DNA of 64,000 nucleotides from Rahnella laticis (GCF_015644585.1 NZ_JADOBI010000006.1:248001-312000); one strand, 5' to 3'. Shown: positions 24,698 to 34,912, counted from the stretch's first letter. Numbers and translations are program-made. Notes: a model not told the origin generated them from the sequence alone.

Positions 24698-27183
24698 ATC
24701 GACCACGTAAACAGACCGTAAAACGCCCTTTATCTGCTGTGCCGGGCGCGTCCCTGCTCAGGAAAATCTCCGCCGGCCTGCTGCTGACCTTCAGCAGCCT
24801 GCCTTTTACTCATGCTGAAGACGCCGCAGCACCTGCCGTGGATCCGGCGACCAGCCTGCCCGCTGCGCCATCATGGTTGCCGCCTGTCACGCCGATGCCG
24901 GATGAAAGCGCACCGACCAGCGCAGCACCTGCCGCGCCAGCAACGGCGGGCGATGCACCTCAGACCGACACCACGCCGGTGAATACCAGCAGCACCGCGC
25001 CCGCTGCCGATCCGTCGGCAGCCCCTGCGCCGGTCATTCCGCTGGTTCAGCCGGTGACCAGCACTATTACCGTGGCTGAAATGGGGCAGACCAACGGCCT
25101 GACCCTCAGCGGCGGCCAGTTACAGTCCGGAATTATCTTTACGCTGCCAGCCGATGAAGTGGTCACCAACGCCCACCTGTCGCTGGCACTGAAAATTTCC
25201 CCGGCGCTGATTGCCCGCGATACTACGCTGGAACTGATGCTTAACGGTCAGCCTCTGGGCAATCTGCCGCTCAATCAAAGCAGCAACGGCGGCGATGTTT
25301 ACGATCTGGATATTCCGTCGGCGATGGTGGTCTCCAACAACAACCTGAGCTTCCGCGTGCATGACAGCAACACCATGACCTGCGAGAAAGATCAGTCGGA
25401 CAAATATTGGGTCACCATTTTGCCGACCACCAGCATTGGTCTGGAAGGTCAGCAGCTGAATATTGGCCGCAATCTGGGTAACTTCCCGCGTCCGTTCTTT
25501 GATGGCCTGCAAATGCAGGAATCGAAAATTACGATGGGCTTCTCCGCGGCGATGAAACCCGGCGATGTCAGCGCAGCGGCGATGGTCTCTTCTTATCTCG
25601 GCATGTTGTCCGATTATCGCAGCGTCGATTTCCCGGTCATCCTGAACGATTTACCGGACCAGAACGGCATTCTGTTTGGTAAGCCGGGCGATAAAATCGG
25701 TTCACTGACGTTGCCAGCCAGCAACGGCGCATCGATTCAGATTATCGATAACCCGATCAACCCGGTTTATAAACTGCTGCTGGTGCTGGGCAATGACGAT
25801 AACGAACTGCGTCAGGCCGCGTACCGCCTGATCAGCGGCGGAATGCCGAACAACGCCGAGCGTCTGGATGTTACGCAGCAAACCATTCCGTCGAGCAAAC
25901 CGTATGACGCGCCGCGCTGGATTGATACCTCGCGCCCGGTCACGCTGGGCGAACTGGCAGGCAAAGATCCGGACTCCCTGATTTCCAACGGGATTTATCA
26001 CGACGGCATTCAGGTTGCCTTCCGCGCAGCGCCGGATCTGTTCATGTGGGATGGCCACAACATTCCGGTGCGCATCGATTACCGTTTCCCGACGGAAAAC
26101 TGGATTGATGAAGACAGCTCGCGCCTCAATGTGTCCATCAACAGCAACTTCCTGCGCAGCCTGACAGTGAACAAAGTCGGTCTGGTGGAAAACATCTGGC
26201 GTCGCCTGGGCGGTGACAGCCGTCAGGAACGTTATACCCTGCAACTCGCGCCATACCTGATTTACGGGGATAACCAGCTGCAATTCTATTTCGACATCAA
26301 GCCGAAAAAAGATGCGCCGTGCAGCATTCTGACCAGCGACAACATCAAGAGCCGTATCGATCCGAAATCCTTCATCGACCTGAGCGGAAGCTACCATTTC
26401 GCACAGTTGCCGAACCTGTCGTATTTCGTCGGTGCGTCTTATCCGTACTCCAAACTGGCTGACTTCACCGACACGCTGATGTTGCTGCCGGAAATGCCTT
26501 CCGCCGATGAAATCCACACGCTGCTGAATCTGGCCGCACGCGCCGGGAAAGCGACGGGTGTACCGGTGAATCACGTGCAGGTCGCCTTTGGCCTGAAAGG
26601 CGATGAAAGAAATAACGCGTTGTTTGACCGCGATATTCTGGCCGTCACCACCCTGGGCGATACGCCGTTCAACCAGCAGTTACTGGCCGATTCGCCGTTC
26701 AGCGTGAATGCCGGTTCGATGGGCGTGAAAACGCCGACGCAGGTTCAGCGTATCGTGGCCTGGCTCACCGGCGACTGGTACCGCCAGCCGGTGGATGCTG
26801 ACCGTTATCTGTCCTCAACCGGCGCATGGCGCGGCTTCGTCAGCTACCGCTCACGCTGGTCAAACGATCACGTCGTGGTCGTCGCAACGGGCACGGACGA
26901 TCAGCAACTGCTGAAAATTCATAACGACCTGAAATCGCCGAAAATCAACGCCAACGTGCGTGGCGATCTGGCGATTATTACCGATGAAAATGGCATCCGC
27001 AGCTTCTCCGTCGGGCAGCAATTCCCGACCGGCCAGATGCCGTGGTACATGATGGTGCTCTGGTACGCCAGCACGCATATCGTGATCCTCTCGCTGATTG
27101 CCACACTGGTTTCACTGCTGATTGGCCTGAGCCTGTTCGTCGTGTTGCGTCGTCATGCTGCTAAACGTCTGGGTCAGAAATGA
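24694..27183 (+). CDS. bcsB: cellulose synthase periplasmic subunit BcsB
   Basis: An 829-residue partner of BcsA. A signal segment (SLLRKISAGLLLTFSSLPFTHAEDA, about 19-43) is followed by a Pro/Ala/Thr-rich linker to about residue 110. Carbohydrate-binding and flavodoxin-like modules come next, and one C-terminal membrane helix (about 790-815) anchors it beside BcsA. A Cys pair (MTCEKD and APCSIL) may form a disulfide. It guides the glucan out of the BcsA pore. The ATG overlaps the bcsA stop (ATGA), so translation is coupled. The linker accounts for the greater length than E. coli BcsB (779). Confidence 0.95.
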   Translation: MNRPRKQTVKRPLSAVPGASLLRKISAGLLLTFSSLPFTHAEDAAAPAVDPATSLPAAPSWLPPVTPMPDESAPTSAAPAAPATAGDAPQTDTTPVNTSSTAPAADPSAAPAPVIPLVQPVTSTITVAEMGQTNGLTLSGGQLQSGIIFTLPADEVVTNAHLSLALKISPALIARDTTLELMLNGQPLGNLPLNQSSNGGDVYDLDIPSAMVVSNNNLSFRVHDSNTMTCEKDQSDKYWVTILPTTSIGLEGQQLNIGRNLGNFPRPFFDGLQMQESKITMGFSAAMKPGDVSAAAMVSSYLGMLSDYRSVDFPVILNDLPDQNGILFGKPGDKIGSLTLPASNGASIQIIDNPINPVYKLLLVLGNDDNELRQAAYRLISGGMPNNAERLDVTQQTIPSSKPYDAPRWIDTSRPVTLGELAGKDPDSLISNGIYHDGIQVAFRAAPDLFMWDGHNIPVRIDYRFPTENWIDEDSSRLNVSINSNFLRSLTVNKVGLVENIWRRLGGDSRQERYTLQLAPYLIYGDNQLQFYFDIKPKKDAPCSILTSDNIKSRIDPKSFIDLSGSYHFAQLPNLSYFVGASYPYSKLADFTDTLMLLPEMPSADEIHTLLNLAARAGKATGVPVNHVQVAFGLKGDERNNALFDRDILAVTTLGDTPFNQQLLADSPFSVNAGSMGVKTPTQVQRIVAWLTGDWYRQPVDADRYLSSTGAWRGFVSYRSRWSNDHVVVVATGTDDQQLLKIHNDLKSPKINANVRGDLAIITDENGIRSFSVGQQFPTGQMPWYMMVLWYASTHIVILSLIATLVSLLIGLSLFVVLRRHAAKRLGQK

Positions 27184-27268
27184 AAAGCGTCGTCTTAAGA
27201 AGAACAACAATAACAATGAAGGTAGCCGTTACTCCCGGCTATAACCTGGCGATTACCGGAGCTGGAAA

Positions 27269-30200
27269 ATGAAAAAACATAAACTGTCCCTGGCGGTGAT
27301 CAGGGCTATTTATCTGGTAGGGATCGCCGGAGTTGCAAGTTTCAGTGCCACCACGTTTGCGGCGGATACCACTAATCCGGCCATGAAAGCCCTGTTTGAC
27401 CAGGCCGCTTACTGGCATGAACGCGCCCACGATGATCTGGCAAAAGATGCCTTGCAGAAAGTCCTGCTGGTCGAGCCGAATAACGCGCAGGCGTTGTACC
27501 TGATGTCGCTGTATTCCATGCAAAGCGGCGACAAAACGGCGGCAAACCAGTGGCGTCAGAAACTGTCCAGCGTTTCGCCGGATGACCCGCGTCTGGCATC
27601 GCTCAACAGCGCTAAAGCGATGCAGTCTATTCCTCCGGCGCAGCTGGCGTCTGCCCGTCAGATGGCGGCGCAGGGGAACGTCAGCGGCGCGCTTTCTGCC
27701 TACCGCACTATTTTTAACGGCAACCAGCCGCTCGACAGCCTGGCGACCGAATATTACCTGACCATGGCGGGCGACAAATCGCTCCAGCCGCAGGCCATTC
27801 AGGGATTGCAGCAGCGCGTCGCCGCCCGTCCGGACGACACGCAGGCGCGCCTCGGATTAGGCAAAGTGCTGACGTATCAGGAATCGACCCGCCGCGACGG
27901 GATCAAACTGCTGAGCACGATGGCCGGTTCCAGCACCGAAGCTGACCGCTCGCTGCGTCAGGCGTTGTTGTGGATGGCACCGCAGGAAGATGACCGCGAT
28001 TTGTATCAGGGCTATCAGGCGCGTCATCCGAATGACACCGCCGTGATGGCGTACTTCCAGAAAAACATTGGCGGCGCGGCGAAGGGTCAGGGCTTTACGG
28101 CGCTGAACAGCGGCGACGTCAACAGCGCGAAAGCCAAGTTTGAAAGCGTGCTGGCCGATAACCCGAACGACGCCGATGCACTGGCCGGTCTGGGTTACAT
28201 CGCGCAGCGCAGCGGAAACTTTGAAGAAGCGTCGCAGTATCTGAGCAAAGCCGCCGCACAGGGCGGCGCGAACAGTGCGCAGCTGAGCAATCAGGCGCAG
28301 GATTCTGCGTTTTACGCCCAGCTGGCGAAAGCCAAAGCCGCCGCAGCGTCCGGCAGTTATGACGCCGCGCTGGCCGCCGTCACCCCGCTGGCGTCAGTCG
28401 GCGGAGAAAAAGGCCAGTCAGCCGGTTTACTGCGTGCAGATATTCTGCGCCGCAAAGGCGATCTGGCCGGTGCGGAACAGCAGTACAGCGCACTCGGTGA
28501 CAACGCCGACGCCCGCGCCGGGCTTTTCTACGTGTTGCGTCAGCAAAACAAAACGGCGGAAGCCAATCAGGTTCTGAAAACCCTGCCAGCCAGTTTGCAG
28601 GCGAAGATGAATCCGCCGACCGTGGCCGACGTCATCGAACCGATGCGCCGGCAGGCCGCGCAGGCCGTCGCCAACAACGATCCGCAGCGCGCGCTGAATA
28701 TTCTTCAGCAGGCGCAGGAACGTCAGCCGTCTAACGTCTGGGTCAAACTGGATATGGCGCGCATTCTGCAATCGCAGGGACAGACCGCACAAGCGCAGTC
28801 CATCATGGCGCCGTCTTCGCGTCCGGGCGCGTCATCGGCAGACCTTTACGCCGCCGCGCTGTTTGCATCCGAAACCAAAAACTGGGCCACCGCCAACGCC
28901 CTGCTCTCGCGCATTCCGCGCAGCAGCCAGAATCAGGGTATGCGTGAACTGGCGCAGCGCGCCAACTTCAATGCGCAAATGGCGGATGCCGAAAATTATC
29001 TGCAACAGGGCAATACCGCCGCGGCCGCCAATACGTTGCGCGCACTGGCGCAGAACCCGCCAACGGCGCCCGCCGATGTCGGCGCGCTGGCAAAAAACCT
29101 CGCCGCCACCGGGCAAGTACCGCTGGCCGTGCAGCTGGTTCGCCAGAACATGCGTCAGGGGGTGAACGGCAATGCGGGCGATTATGCCGATCAGATCACC
29201 GTGCTCAATTCCGCCGGTCTGGGCAACGAAGCTCAGGCTTTCCTGCAAAATCCGCAAATTCAGTCCGGCACATCCGCAACCGCGCTGGCCAATCTGCGTA
29301 ACGGATACGTGATCACTCAGGCCGATCAGCTGCGTGAGCAAGGTCAGTACGCCGCCGCTTACGACAAACTGGTCGTCGCACTTCAGGCCGATCCGCAAAA
29401 CCGCGATCTGATGCTGGCGATGGCGCGCCTTTATCAGTCCGGCAAACTCAATAAACAGGCCGGTCAGGTTTATAACTATCTGATGCTGAACGATACGCCG
29501 ACGCAGGATGCACGCGTCGGTGCCATCAATGTCGCGCTGGGCGAAGGCGATAACAAACGGGCGCAGGAACTGTTAACCGGCCTGCGCGGCGAACGTACGC
29601 CGGACCGTTTGTTACTCGAAGCCCGCGTGGCCGAAGCGCAGGGCGATCACCAGCAGGCGCTGGCGTTGCTGCGCTCCGCGAAGGGCAAGATGATTGGTCT
29701 GGAAGGCGCAGACAGCACGGCGCAGGTGGCCGGGTTGCAGATCAGCGACAACCCGTTTATCAACCGCTCAACCCGGACTTCACCGGGCCGTCCGGCAACA
29801 CAATCTTCTTACGGCACCGTATTGCCATGGCAGGTCTCTGATCAGGTTCCGGTGCCGGGTAATATTCCGACACCTGCCGTACCAACCGCCGTCGCGCAGC
29901 GTACCGCAACGGAAAAACAGATCGACGACATGCTCGACGATTTGCAGGGCAAAACCGCGACCTGGGCGCAGGGCGATATGTCGATTCGCGGGCGTGACGG
30001 TGAAAGCGGCCTCAGCCAGCTGACCGAAGCGAAAGCGCCAATGACCTTTGCTTTCGTGCCGTTTGATACGTCGCGTCTGAGCATCGGCGTCACGCCGGTT
30101 TCCCTCAGCGCAGGCAGCCCGTCCGGCACCGGCAATACCCGGTTTGGTCAGGGTGCTCTGGCGCAGGCACAGTCGGCGCAGAAAGACGTGGCAGCGGCAG

Positions 30201-31222
30201 CTGTCGCAGCGGGATTGGATCCTACATTAAGTCTGGCTAATCTGAGGAAAAGCATCACTGCTAATGACCTTAGCACGGCATGTGCGAGCACTGGCGATGC
30301 AGCGACATGTTCGGCTTACAGCACAATTAACAGTATTGACCCAACAACCTACAGCGCTCCGGATGCAGGCAACCAAAGCGCGACCGGCGTAGAAGTGAAC
30401 GCCGCGCTGACCGGCGACAGCTATAAAGCGGATATCGGCAGTACGCCGCTCGGACAGGATCTGAACTCACTGGTCGGTGGTGTGCAATGGGCACCGAAAC
30501 TGACTGATTTCACCACGCTGCGCCTGACGGCTGAGCGTCGTGCGGTCACCGACAGCATTCTGTCTTATGTCGGCACCAAAGATAACTACAGCGGCAAAAC
30601 CTGGGGTCAGGTCACCAAAAACGGCGGCAGCATTAATCTGTCCTACGATGACGGCGACGCCGGTTTCTATGCCGAAGGCGGTTACTACAGCTATCTGGGT
30701 AACAACGTGAAGAGCAACCAGTCGGTAAATGCCAACGCCGGGTTGTACGTTCGTCCGTATCGTTATGACGACCGCGAGCTGAAAACGGGGATCAACGTCG
30801 GTTACATGAACTTCGACAAGAACCTCAGCTACTACTCCTACGGTCAGGGCGGTTACTTCAGCCCGCAGAACTACGTCAGCGTCTCCTTCCCGGTGGAATA
30901 CACCCAGAAGTATGACGACTGGGATCTGAAACTGTCAGGCGCCGTGGGCTATCAGTCCTATTCTCAGGATAAGAGTGCGTACTTCCCGAATAACCCGGAC
31001 TTGCAGAAACAGCTGGAAGATCTGGTCGCAGAAGGCTACGGCACCGAAGCGTATTACGGCGGGAAAACGCAAAATGGCATCGGCTGGAACGCAGGCGTTG
31101 GCGGTAACTACCATCTGAATAAAAATATGCAGATTGGCGGAAAAGTTGGCTACGATACTTTCGGTGATTACAACGAAAGCACCGCGCAGGTCTACTTCCG
31201 TTACCTGATGGGCCAAAATTAA
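27269..31222 (+). CDS. bcsC: cellulose export outer membrane protein BcsC
   Basis: A 1317-residue exporter: signal peptide (to about residue 33), a long array of TPR-like helices (about 40-850) spanning the periplasm and a C-terminal 16-strand beta-barrel (about 1040-1317, ending VYFRYLMGQN with a barrel-closing pattern). It is longer than E. coli BcsC (1157). Part of the difference is a segment at about 985-1035 (bases about 30220-30375) with two Cys (STACASTGDAATCSAY), lower GC and different codon choice, placed just before the barrel. The gene follows bcsB after 85 bases. Confidence 0.95.
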   Translation: MKKHKLSLAVIRAIYLVGIAGVASFSATTFAADTTNPAMKALFDQAAYWHERAHDDLAKDALQKVLLVEPNNAQALYLMSLYSMQSGDKTAANQWRQKLSSVSPDDPRLASLNSAKAMQSIPPAQLASARQMAAQGNVSGALSAYRTIFNGNQPLDSLATEYYLTMAGDKSLQPQAIQGLQQRVAARPDDTQARLGLGKVLTYQESTRRDGIKLLSTMAGSSTEADRSLRQALLWMAPQEDDRDLYQGYQARHPNDTAVMAYFQKNIGGAAKGQGFTALNSGDVNSAKAKFESVLADNPNDADALAGLGYIAQRSGNFEEASQYLSKAAAQGGANSAQLSNQAQDSAFYAQLAKAKAAAASGSYDAALAAVTPLASVGGEKGQSAGLLRADILRRKGDLAGAEQQYSALGDNADARAGLFYVLRQQNKTAEANQVLKTLPASLQAKMNPPTVADVIEPMRRQAAQAVANNDPQRALNILQQAQERQPSNVWVKLDMARILQSQGQTAQAQSIMAPSSRPGASSADLYAAALFASETKNWATANALLSRIPRSSQNQGMRELAQRANFNAQMADAENYLQQGNTAAAANTLRALAQNPPTAPADVGALAKNLAATGQVPLAVQLVRQNMRQGVNGNAGDYADQITVLNSAGLGNEAQAFLQNPQIQSGTSATALANLRNGYVITQADQLREQGQYAAAYDKLVVALQADPQNRDLMLAMARLYQSGKLNKQAGQVYNYLMLNDTPTQDARVGAINVALGEGDNKRAQELLTGLRGERTPDRLLLEARVAEAQGDHQQALALLRSAKGKMIGLEGADSTAQVAGLQISDNPFINRSTRTSPGRPATQSSYGTVLPWQVSDQVPVPGNIPTPAVPTAVAQRTATEKQIDDMLDDLQGKTATWAQGDMSIRGRDGESGLSQLTEAKAPMTFAFVPFDTSRLSIGVTPVSLSAGSPSGTGNTRFGQGALAQAQSAQKDVAAAAVAAGLDPTLSLANLRKSITANDLSTACASTGDAATCSAYSTINSIDPTTYSAPDAGNQSATGVEVNAALTGDSYKADIGSTPLGQDLNSLVGGVQWAPKLTDFTTLRLTAERRAVTDSILSYVGTKDNYSGKTWGQVTKNGGSINLSYDDGDAGFYAEGGYYSYLGNNVKSNQSVNANAGLYVRPYRYDDRELKTGINVGYMNFDKNLSYYSYGQGGYFSPQNYVSVSFPVEYTQKYDDWDLKLSGAVGYQSYSQDKSAYFPNNPDLQKQLEDLVAEGYGTEAYYGGKTQNGIGWNAGVGGNYHLNKNMQIGGKVGYDTFGDYNESTAQVYFRYLMGQN

Positions 31223-31240
31223 CACCGGTGGAATAAAACC

Positions 31241-31720
31241 ATGCAAGAACAGAACTATGCACAAGTTGCGCAGGAATATTACCGCCAGCGTCACACCACA
31301 CCAGGCTGGCAAAGCCTGGTGCAGGTGCTTTTTTCAGGTATTCTGGCGTCGGCCGACGATGAAGATGGCCGTCGTTTTATCACACTGATGGGCAATAATC
31401 TGGCGCGTCAGCATGCGTTACCGGCTTCTTCAACGCTGGGTGAACTGGAAGATAACATTAACCACATTCTCAGCCATTTTGACTGGGGTGTGGTGAAGCT
31501 GGAAGCCACTCAGCAACAGCTCGCGCTGGTTCATATTGCCTGGCCGGTGTCGCCGCAAGGACAGGATGACGAATTGTGGCGTATCGCCCTGATTTCGTTG
31601 TTTGAAGGTCTGTATGCTGAGTGGTTGTTATCACAAGGCGGGCAGCCTTATGTTCCCCTGCGCTGGCAGGAAAGCACACCGGAAGGCGCCTTTGTTTTCC
31701 GCTATCAAAATGGTTTGTAA
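31241..31720 (+). CDS. bcsD: cellulose biosynthesis protein BcsD
   Basis: A 159-residue subunit, hallmark of type I cellulose operons. In Komagataeibacter BcsD forms an octameric cylinder that aligns synthase complexes so that glucan chains crystallise. Here the helical N-terminus (YAQVAQEYYRQRHTTPGWQ) and the C-terminal LWRIALISLFEGLYAEWLLS segment fit the family. It has no signal peptide, in line with a cytoplasmic scaffold. It follows bcsC after 18 bases. Its expected scaffold partner is BcsH in acetic acid bacteria; none is seen here, so BcsP is a candidate substitute. Confidence 0.92.
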   Translation: MQEQNYAQVAQEYYRQRHTTPGWQSLVQVLFSGILASADDEDGRRFITLMGNNLARQHALPASSTLGELEDNINHILSHFDWGVVKLEATQQQLALVHIAWPVSPQGQDDELWRIALISLFEGLYAEWLLSQGGQPYVPLRWQESTPEGAFVFRYQNGL

Positions 31721-31729
31721 GGAATTTAT

Positions 31730-32743
31730 ATGTGGTTATTTCGGCGCTACAGCCTGGTGCTGTGGTTCAGCCTTATTGTTGCATTTTTCAGTTCTTCAGT
31801 AATGGCGCAGGATGCAGGCTGGTCGGCTTATAAAAGCCGCTTTCTGATGCCAGACGGTCGAATTATTGATACCGCCAATAAAAACGTCAGCCACACAGAA
31901 GGCCAGGGTTTCAGCATGTTGCTGGCCGTGTTCAACGACGATCAGGCGACATTCGACAAACTGTGGCAGTGGGCAAATACAACGCTTTACCGTAAAGATA
32001 TCGGCCTCTACTCATGGCGCTATGACCCGAACAGCAGCGTCCATGTCGCGGACAAGAATAACGCCTCTGACGGCGATACGCTCATCGCCTGGGCGTTGTT
32101 GCTGGCGGGGGATAAATGGAATGAATCCCGCTATACCCAGGCTTCTGACAAATTGCAGGCCGCGCTGATTAAACATAATGTGATTGATTACGCGGGCTAC
32201 AAAGTGATGCTGCCGGGCGTATCAGGCTTCAATCAGACCAGCAATATCACGGTCAACCCGTCTTACTTCATCTTCCCCGCCTGGCAGTCGTTTTTTGCGC
32301 GCAGCCATTTAAAAGTGTGGAAAGATCTGGATGAAAGCGGCACCGCGATGCTCAGCAAAATGGCATTTGGTGAATTCCGCCTGCCGACAGACTGGGTCGA
32401 TATGCAGGCAGACGGCACGATGAAACCGGCCACCCGCTGGCCAACGCGTTTCAGCTATGACGCTGTGCGTATCCCGCTGTATCTCGGCTGGGCACATCCT
32501 GGCAGCCCGCAGCTGGCGCCGTTTATTCTGTGGTGGCAGAAATCTCCGCGCACCGCGACACCGGCCTGGATTGACGTCATGACCGGCACCAAAGCCAGCT
32601 ACAACATGTCGCCGGGCCTGTTAGCCATCCGTGATTTCACCATGGCAAACACCAGCGCCATCAGCCCGACTCTGGCACCGAAGGATGACTATTATTCTTC
32701 CTGCCTCCAGCTGCTGAGCTGGTGGGCGAGTCATAAAGGTTAA
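31730..32743 (+). CDS. bcsZ: periplasmic endoglucanase BcsZ (GH8)
   Basis: A 337-residue cellulase that trims stray glucan during synthesis. A signal peptide (to about SSSVMAQDA, residue 29) leads into the GH8 (alpha/alpha)6 barrel. The general acid is E57 in SHTEGQGFSMLLA, and the base is probably D244 in FSYDAVRIPLYLGW. Length matches the family. It is last in the operon, after bcsD, whereas in E. coli bcsZ lies between bcsB and bcsC. Tandem palindromes and a terminator follow. Confidence 0.95.
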   Translation: MWLFRRYSLVLWFSLIVAFFSSSVMAQDAGWSAYKSRFLMPDGRIIDTANKNVSHTEGQGFSMLLAVFNDDQATFDKLWQWANTTLYRKDIGLYSWRYDPNSSVHVADKNNASDGDTLIAWALLLAGDKWNESRYTQASDKLQAALIKHNVIDYAGYKVMLPGVSGFNQTSNITVNPSYFIFPAWQSFFARSHLKVWKDLDESGTAMLSKMAFGEFRLPTDWVDMQADGTMKPATRWPTRFSYDAVRIPLYLGWAHPGSPQLAPFILWWQKSPRTATPAWIDVMTGTKASYNMSPGLLAIRDFTMANTSAISPTLAPKDDYYSSCLQLLSWWASHKG

Positions 32744-32757
32744 GGGATTTATTGCAG

Positions 32758-32816
32758 GCCAATTTATTGTATATATGCAATAAATTGGCGCTGTAGTTAT
32801 TGTATATACGCAATAA
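32758..32816. repeat. two tandem AT-rich palindromes after bcsZ
   Basis: Two 20-base units share the frame TTATTG-TATATAYG-CAATAA at 32764-32783 and 32797-32816. The first is extended to a 12-base perfect stem (GCCAATTTATTG with CAATAAATTGGC, 32758-32789). They lie between the convergent bcsZ and dppF ends, just before a terminator. Confidence 0.75.
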
Positions 32817-32824
32817 GTTTCCAC

Positions 32825-32851
32825 AAAAAAGCCCGCTTTCGCGGGCTTTTT
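32825..32851. terminator. bidirectional terminator between bcsZ and dppF
   Basis: AAAAAAGCCCGC-TTTC-GCGGGCTTTTT: a GC-rich stem flanked by A- and T-runs, so it can stop transcription from both sides. Confidence 0.9.
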
Positions 32852-32873
32852 CATTTCTGCAAATCCATCAGAA

Positions 32874-33887
32874 TTACGCGACGGTTTGCGTGGTTCCGTT
32901 TTCATCCTGATCGACGGCAAAGCAGGCGACCAGCTGATCACCGTATTGCTTCAGCTGTGGCTGGAACTGCTTGCAGGTGCCGAACGCGCGGCGGCAGCGG
33001 GCGTTGAACGCGCAACCGGCTGGCGGGTTCAGCGGGCTTGGCAGCTCACCGGTCAGTTTGATGCGCTCACGGCGCTCGTCCGGGTTCAGACGCGGCGTGG
33101 CGGACAGCAGCGCCTGTGTGTACGGATGGCGGGGGTTGCTGAAGATGGCGTCTTTCGAGCCTTTCTCCACGCAGCGGCCAAGGTACATCACCATCACTTC
33201 GTCGGCGATATGTTCCACAACGGACAAATCATGAGAAATGAAGACGTAGGACAACCCCAGATCCTGCTGCAAATCCATCATCAGGTTCAGCACCTGCGCA
33301 CGGACAGAAACGTCGAGCGCGGAAACCGGCTCATCGGCGATCACCACGTCCGGGTCCAGCATAAGACCACGGGCGATAGCAATACGCTGACGCTGACCGC
33401 CGGAAAACATGTGCGGATAACGGTCGTAGTGTTCCGTTTTCAGGCCCACTTTCGCCATCATCGCCAGCGCTTTTTCACGGCGTTCGGCCGCTGTCAGTTT
33501 GGTGTTGATCAGCAACGGTTCTTCGAGGATCTGACCGACTTTCTTGCGCGGGTTCAGCGATCCGTAAGGATTCTGGAACACGATTTGGATCTTCTGACGA
33601 CGCAGCTTTTCTGCCGTGGCATCCGGTTTCAGCAAATCCTGACCGCGATAATAAAGCTCACCGCCGGTTGGCACTTCGATCATGGTCAGCAAACGGCCCA
33701 GCGTGGATTTTCCGCAGCCGGATTCACCGACCACTGCCAGCGTTTTCCCGCGTTCCAGCGTGAAAGACACACCGTCGAGCGCTTTTACGGTACGTTCCGG
33801 GGCGAACATCCCTTTCTTCACCGGGTAATGTTTTTTCAGGTCAATCGCATGCAACAGCGGCTGCGGTTGGGTGTTATCAGGACTCAT
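32874..33887 (-). CDS. dppF: dipeptide ABC transporter ATPase DppF
   Basis: A 337-residue ABC ATPase powering dipeptide import with DppD. Walker A is GESGCGKST, the signature [15 protein letters not shown], Walker B VVIADEP, and the oligopeptide-type C-terminal domain holds cysteines for an iron-sulfur or metal site ([14 protein letters not shown]). I start at [10 protein letters not shown] (33887); it overlaps the end of dppD by 11 bases. It is the last gene of the leftward dpp operon, ending against the bcs terminator. Confidence 0.95.
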   Translation of the reverse strand: MSPDNTQPQPLLHAIDLKKHYPVKKGMFAPERTVKALDGVSFTLERGKTLAVVGESGCGKSTLGRLLTMIEVPTGGELYYRGQDLLKPDATAEKLRRQKIQIVFQNPYGSLNPRKKVGQILEEPLLINTKLTAAERREKALAMMAKVGLKTEHYDRYPHMFSGGQRQRIAIARGLMLDPDVVIADEPVSALDVSVRAQVLNLMMDLQQDLGLSYVFISHDLSVVEHIADEVMVMYLGRCVEKGSKDAIFSNPRHPYTQALLSATPRLNPDERRERIKLTGELPSPLNPPAGCAFNARCRRAFGTCKQFQPQLKQYGDQLVACFAVDQDENGTTQTVA

Positions 33888-34902
33888 AAGTAGGTCTCCC
33901 GGCATCATCCAGCGGATAATGGCACTTCGACTGACGCCCGTTCGCGAGGTCACGCAGCGCAGGTTCTTCTTTACGGCAACGGTCAGTTGCATACGGGCAG
34001 CGCGGGTTCAGCAGACAACCGCTCGGGCGGTCGTATTTACCCGGCACCACGCCCGGCAATGACTGCAAACGGGCTTTATCCGCCGCAAATTCCGGCAACG
34101 AGCGCAGCAGCGCCTGAGTGTACGGATGGCGCGGCGCACGGAAAATCTCCGTGGCTTTGGCCGATTCCACCACCTGACCGGCATACATCACGATGATGTG
34201 ATGCGCGGCTTCCGCCACCAGCGCCAGGTCATGGGTGATCAGCATCAGCGCCATGTTCTCTTTCTGTTGCAGCTCAAGCAGCAGCTCGATGATCTGCGCC
34301 TGAATGGTCACGTCGAGCGCGGTGGTCGGCTCATCGGCAATCAGTAATTTTGGACGACAGGCGATTGCCATCGCGATCATCACACGCTGGCTCATCCCAC
34401 CGGAAAGCTGGTGCGGATACACGTCGAGACGCGAAGCCGGATCAGGAATACCGACCAGATTCAGCAGGTCGATGGTGCGCTGACGCCGGGTCTTTTTGTT
34501 GCCACCCTGATGCACCTTGATGGCTTCCATAATCTGGAAACCGACGGTGTAGCACGGGTTCAGGCTGGTCATCGGATCCTGGAAAATCATCGCGACTTCC
34601 GCACCGACAATCTGACGGCGCTCTTTTTCGCTGATCCCCTGAAGATTGCGGCCACCGAACTCCAGTTTTTCCGCCATCACTTTGCCGGGGAAGTCGATAA
34701 GCCCCATCAGCGCCAGTGAACTGACCGATTTACCCGAGCCGGATTCACCGACAATCCCGACCACTTCGCCCTGCTTCACGCTGTAACTGATACGGTCTAC
34801 GGCGCGGAACGGCGTACCTTCGTCACCAAAGTGAACGGAGAGTTTGTCCACGGTCAGCAATGTTTTACCGACCTGAACGTCATTCGTTAATGTTGTTTCC
34901 AT
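33877..34902 (-). CDS. dppD: dipeptide ABC transporter ATPase DppD
   Basis: A 341-residue ATPase, partner of DppF. It shows Walker [10 protein letters not shown], signature [16 protein letters not shown] and Walker [13 protein letters not shown], with the C-terminal cysteine set ([14 protein letters not shown]). [10 protein letters not shown] at 34902 is taken as start; AAGGGG lies upstream, overlapping the end of dppC. It has about 14 more residues than E. coli DppD, all at the N-terminus. The final codons overlap dppF. Confidence 0.95.
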   Translation of the reverse strand: METTLTNDVQVGKTLLTVDKLSVHFGDEGTPFRAVDRISYSVKQGEVVGIVGESGSGKSVSSLALMGLIDFPGKVMAEKLEFGGRNLQGISEKERRQIVGAEVAMIFQDPMTSLNPCYTVGFQIMEAIKVHQGGNKKTRRQRTIDLLNLVGIPDPASRLDVYPHQLSGGMSQRVMIAMAIACRPKLLIADEPTTALDVTIQAQIIELLLELQQKENMALMLITHDLALVAEAAHHIIVMYAGQVVESAKATEIFRAPRHPYTQALLRSLPEFAADKARLQSLPGVVPGKYDRPSGCLLNPRCPYATDRCRKEEPALRDLANGRQSKCHYPLDDAGRPTYES

Positions 34903-34912
34903 CTCCAACCCC

